DNA of 7,325 nucleotides from Clostridiales bacterium (GTDB lineage: Bacteria > Bacillota > Clostridia > Christensenellales > CAG-917), in the NCBI GenBank assembly GCA_014799525.1, contig JAAVHW010000039.1, positions 1 to 7,325 on the forward strand, read 5' to 3'. The translations under genes were made by a program, and so were the position numbers. The first letter of the stretch is position 1. Each line of letters starts with the position of its first letter. Shown piece by piece: positions 5,641 to 7,325 of this stretch. The notes beneath the pieces are model-generated. The model made no database searches. It saw only the letters and a program-made list of their open reading frames with translations, and had not been told where the DNA came from.

Positions 5641-7116
5641 ATGAATACGCCTATCAAACGACGCTTGCAGCTTTTGTCGCTGTGCATTATCGCTCTGCTC
5701 CTTGTCATCTGTATGGCAACACTGTTTGTTGCTTGCAACAATACGAACGATAATCGCAATGCTAACCGCAACAGCACTACTCTTATAGACCATATCGAGC
5801 ACTTCACTGGCGATATTATTTTAGACCATGTTGACGCTTGTACGTACGAGTTTTCAGGATATTTATTTAGTTCTGAAAGCGCGTTATACTCATCATATAG
5901 CGATACGTACGGTGAAGGGATATATGCCTTTTATAAAATATTTAACATAGCAAACCTATCATACGTTGCATTTTACGACAGCTCTGAACACGCAAGCGAC
6001 GCATATCAACGCCATGCAAACGGTTTTACGGTTAATGGCGAGCACCCCAACCTCTCTTTAAGAGGAAACGTTATTGTGACAAACGGTGAATATTATGACT
6101 CTATGATGTCATCTACCGTTTCAACAGAATTCACGTCATCAAATCTGCATAAAACAACAAAAAATATAATCAATTCCGTTTTGAACGAAAACGACTATGA
6201 CAATATTTATTTTGCAAATTTTCACAAATCATTAAACGGCGAGCTGTCTTCTTCGTTTGGATTGTACAAAACTCCTCTGATTGGCAACTGCGCGGAGCGA
6301 TATTGCGTGTCTACCTATAATGGGAATGATGCCGAAAGTTCATTCGGATATAACATAAAGGAAATACAAAATCAGATAGGAACCGAATACTCCGATGACA
6401 GCTTTGCAAAGATTGAAGATGACGTAGTGCTCATTAGCACAAAACCAAAGCTCGGATTTAGATTTGAATATCTGGGCATTTATGGATTTGCTGTCACAAA
6501 CTATTATTACGATACCGAGAATAATCATGCAGTCATTCCAAGCGACTACGGCGGCAGACCTGTGATAGAGATTGGCGCATCGGCTTTTAGCGGCAACGGT
6601 CTTACAAGCGTGACCATCCCTGCAACCGTCGAACGCATTAGCACAAGCGCATTTATAAATTGCCCTACTCTGAAAAGTGTAGCCGTGGCGGAAGGCAACC
6701 CATTCTACTTCAGTGCAGGAAACTGTATTATTGAAACCGGACACCAACAAACATTGATTATAGGCTTTGCAAACAGTATTATTCCAACCGACGGGAGAGT
6801 AGCACGAATTGGAGACTACGCTTTTCAAGATTGCAAAGACCTTAAAACTATAACCATTCCAAGAGGCGTTACTTATATCGGTATGTCCGCTTTCATCCGT
6901 TGCAAAGGCCTTACGAGCATCTATATCCCCAACAGCGTAACAGCCATTGAAACAGACGCATTCAAAGATTGTCACAACCTTGAAAAAATCAATTTCGGCG
7001 GAACAATGGAAAAGTGGAAAGCGATTTCAAAATGGCAGCATACTTGGGATTTGGCTGAGGATTTCGTCGTACATTGCGCGGACGGCACTTTGGATAAGGA
7101 CGGCAATGAAATTTAA
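5641..7116 (+). CDS. Putative lipoprotein with BspA-like leucine-rich repeats
   Basis: I recognise the class but not the specific function. Seen, in 491 residues: a basic N-terminus, a hydrophobic stretch (about 11-31) and Cys32 in LFVAC, consistent with a lipoprotein signal, so the mature protein is probably tethered to the outer face of the membrane. An Asn-rich linker follows. Residues about 45-290 form an acidic, Ser/Tyr-rich region that matches no family I can name. From about 298 to 463 lie BspA/TpLRR-type repeats with a 23-residue period: LTSVTIP at 321, LKSVAV at 344, LKTITIP at 401, LTSIYIP at 424 and LEKINFG at 447. The pattern IP-V--I---AF--C recurs, and an irregular island occupies 350-400. 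The end (W---VHCADGT) is typical of such proteins. Related proteins bind host or matrix partners, but that is not shown here. GGAGGA at 5631-5636 fixes the ATG. The 5' half is more AT-rich than neighbouring genes. Confidence 0.85.
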   Translation: MNTPIKRRLQLLSLCIIALLLVICMATLFVACNNTNDNRNANRNSTTLIDHIEHFTGDIILDHVDACTYEFSGYLFSSESALYSSYSDTYGEGIYAFYKIFNIANLSYVAFYDSSEHASDAYQRHANGFTVNGEHPNLSLRGNVIVTNGEYYDSMMSSTVSTEFTSSNLHKTTKNIINSVLNENDYDNIYFANFHKSLNGELSSSFGLYKTPLIGNCAERYCVSTYNGNDAESSFGYNIKEIQNQIGTEYSDDSFAKIEDDVVLISTKPKLGFRFEYLGIYGFAVTNYYYDTENNHAVIPSDYGGRPVIEIGASAFSGNGLTSVTIPATVERISTSAFINCPTLKSVAVAEGNPFYFSAGNCIIETGHQQTLIIGFANSIIPTDGRVARIGDYAFQDCKDLKTITIPRGVTYIGMSAFIRCKGLTSIYIPNSVTAIETDAFKDCHNLEKINFGGTMEKWKAISKWQHTWDLAEDFVVHCADGTLDKDGNEI

Positions 7117-7179
7117 TTTGCTTATCGTTATACATACAAGCGAATATTTCACTAAACTCTTATAAGGAAATGCAAAATT

Positions 7180-7291
7180 GCGATATTTGCATTCAGACAA
7201 GGCAAAAGCCTTTTCGCGAACCGCCTAACGTATAAATAATACGTGACGGTGAGGGAAAAGGCTTTTAACGCAGTATCAGCGCAAACAGCGC
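7180..7291 (-). repeat. Structured intergenic repeat, copy 3 (divergent)
   Basis: The primary sequence has largely changed but the fold is kept. The outer stem GCG-A-TATTTGC (7180-7190) faces GCAAACA-G-CGC (7281-7291) with the same A-G mismatch plus one A-C. CAGAC (7194-7198) faces GTAT (7273-7276) with the same G-A mismatch. The main stem is a perfect 12-bp pairing of 7204-7215 with 7255-7266. At the apex CCG pairs with CGG round the same CCTA/GA internal loop, and ACGTAT-AAATA-ATACGT replaces ATGTAT-ACGTA-ATACAT with a compensated T-A to C-G pair. The upstream bases (7155-7179) also resemble the flank of copy 2, ending in AAAATTGCGAT. No UUC-loop hairpin precedes it. Confidence 0.7.
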
Positions 7292-7294
7292 TTG

Positions 7295-7325
7295 TTACTC
7301 AGATTGGATTACGGCAGAAGCTCCA
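7295..7325 (-). CDS. Possible 3' end of a minus-strand gene, cut by the window edge
   Basis: On the minus strand one frame enters from the right edge, reads GASAVIQSE and stops at TAA (7297-7295), four bases before structured repeat copy 3. The only support is positional: the two other copies of the repeat also lie directly against the stop codon of a minus-strand gene. Nine codons are too few to recognise a product, and an open stretch this short is expected by chance. Confidence 0.25.
   Translation of the reverse strand, partial: GASAVIQSE

Noticed and set aside
6340..6975. Long open frame on the minus strand opposite the leucine-rich-repeat region
   Set aside because: It mirrors the repeat coding of the lipoprotein, is Cys-rich with no family resemblance, and has no start signals.

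Overview
The window reads as a chromosomal stretch of a low-to-mid GC anaerobic member of the Bacillota, probably a gut Clostridia-type organism. This is inference. It rests on the four-module rubredoxin-tailed flavodiiron protein, a BspA-like leucine-rich-repeat lipoprotein, GGAGGA ribosome binding sites in front of every gene whose start is visible, and sigma-A type promoters. No transposase, integrase, tRNA, rRNA or CRISPR array is present.

Layout. 1-1811 (+): the 3' part of asd (cut by the left edge) followed without a gap by dapA. These are two consecutive enzymes of lysine/diaminopimelate synthesis in one operon. 1812-1999: convergent gap filled by a short UUC-loop hairpin and a ~130-nt structured repeat (copy 1), which also looks like a bidirectional terminator. 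2000-3052 (-): glyceraldehyde-3-phosphate dehydrogenase with its own promoter near 3106-3134. 3135-3461: short hairpins, a decayed partial copy of the repeat and a second full copy (copy 2). 3462-5249 (-): a flavodiiron protein of 595 residues (diiron beta-lactamase fold, flavodoxin, flavin reductase and short rubredoxin modules) with a very good promoter at 5278-5306. 5307-5558: a candidate small RNA gene, with a -10 TATAAT, two tandem 37-bp units each holding a small hairpin, and an intrinsic terminator. 5559-5640: promoter and leader of the next gene. 5641-7116 (+): a lipoprotein with an unrecognised N-terminal half and a C-terminal BspA-like leucine-rich-repeat domain. 7150-7291: a divergent third copy of the structured repeat, followed at the right edge by what may be the end of another minus-strand gene.

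The coding genes are mostly ordinary housekeeping (lysine and cell-wall precursor supply, glycolysis, oxygen/NO detoxification) plus one surface lipoprotein. They do not form one pathway. The noteworthy content is non-coding. A family of imperfect long hairpins occurs three times. Base-pair changes between copies compensate one another, and a CCTA/GA internal loop and an A-G mismatch in the outer stem are kept. Two copies, and perhaps all three, sit against the stop codon of a minus-strand gene. The second non-coding item is a probable ~105-nt RNA between the divergent flavodiiron and lipoprotein genes, whose repeat carries the same 10-mer as the lipoprotein ribosome binding site. I do not recognise either as a named family; database searches would be needed to establish novelty.
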